This document shows, piece after piece, positions 6,713 to 6,758 of a stretch of 6,758 nucleotides of DNA. The stretch is from Pedobacter sp. Lineage in GTDB: Bacteria > Bacteroidota > Bacteroidia > Sphingobacteriales > Sphingobacteriaceae. The notes under the pieces are model-generated. The model did no database searches, had not been told where the DNA came from, and saw only the letters and a program-made list of their open reading frames with translations. The DNA lies in the NCBI GenBank assembly GCA_004295885.1, contig SEDG01000129.1:1-6758 (forward strand), given 5' to 3'. The first letter of the stretch is position 1. Each line of letters begins with the position of its first letter. The position numbers and the translations under genes were made by a program.

Positions 6713-6758
6713 ATTATTTTTATTGAAAAGCTAAAGTATAAAAAAGTGAATGTAGAGA
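6713..6758 (-). promoter_or_regulatory. Partial promoter region of the dehydrogenase-thioredoxin unit
   Basis: On the minus strand TACTTTAG (6738-6731) is one base off the Bacteroidota -7 element TAnnTTTG. It is followed by an AT-rich leader of 18 bases before the ATG. The matching -33 box would fall at or beyond the right edge, so the call cannot be completed here. Confidence 0.3.

Noticed and set aside
6381..6734. A 117-codon plus-strand frame opposite the dehydrogenase gene
   Set aside because: The opposite strand carries the complete SDR motif set, so this is an antisense shadow. The same holds for short minus-strand frames at 3124-3321 and 4985-5173.
1..6758. A new defence, mobile or RNA-based system
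   Set aside because: All stretches over 300 bases are accounted for by recognised genes, and I found no transposase, integrase, repeat-spacer array, tRNA-like fold, toxin-antitoxin pair or nuclease motif.

Overview
The window looks like chromosomal DNA from a member of the Bacteroidota, most likely a Sphingobacteriaceae-type organism (Pedobacter or a relative). The grounds are low GC, A-rich leaders without Shine-Dalgarno sequences, matches or near-matches to the Bacteroidota -7 element TAnnTTTG, signal peptides ending in Ala-Gln, and the protein families present. The genus is an inference; nothing in the window proves it.

Layout from left to right. Bases 1-2588 on the minus strand encode the first 862 residues of an exported tricorn-type S41 protease; the end carrying the nucleophile lies beyond the left edge. 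A divergent 83-bp spacer with a tetranucleotide repeat separates it from a plus-strand pair of glycosyltransferases: a GT4 enzyme (2672-3943, apparently with a TTG start) and a GT2 enzyme (3940-4695), joined by an ATGA overlap. Next comes a DJ-1/PfpI-family protein (4773-5333, plus). A strong 37-bp palindrome (5351-5387) lies between this gene and a convergent minus-strand pair: an NADP-type short-chain dehydrogenase (5996-6712) followed after 25 bp by an exported thioredoxin-like protein (5404-5970).

Function. The two glycosyltransferases very probably act one after the other on the same glycan (exopolysaccharide, O-antigen or a glycolipid). The window holds no flippase, polymerase or sugar-nucleotide genes, so they are either an orphan pair or a satellite of a locus elsewhere. 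The protease, the DJ-1-like protein, the thioredoxin-like protein and the reductase read as ordinary housekeeping and stress genes. I see no phage, IS, CRISPR, toxin-antitoxin or RNA gene, and no convincing new multi-gene system. The points most worth checking are the palindrome, the tetranucleotide repeat in the protease leader, the non-ATG start of the GT4 gene and its four-cysteine motif.
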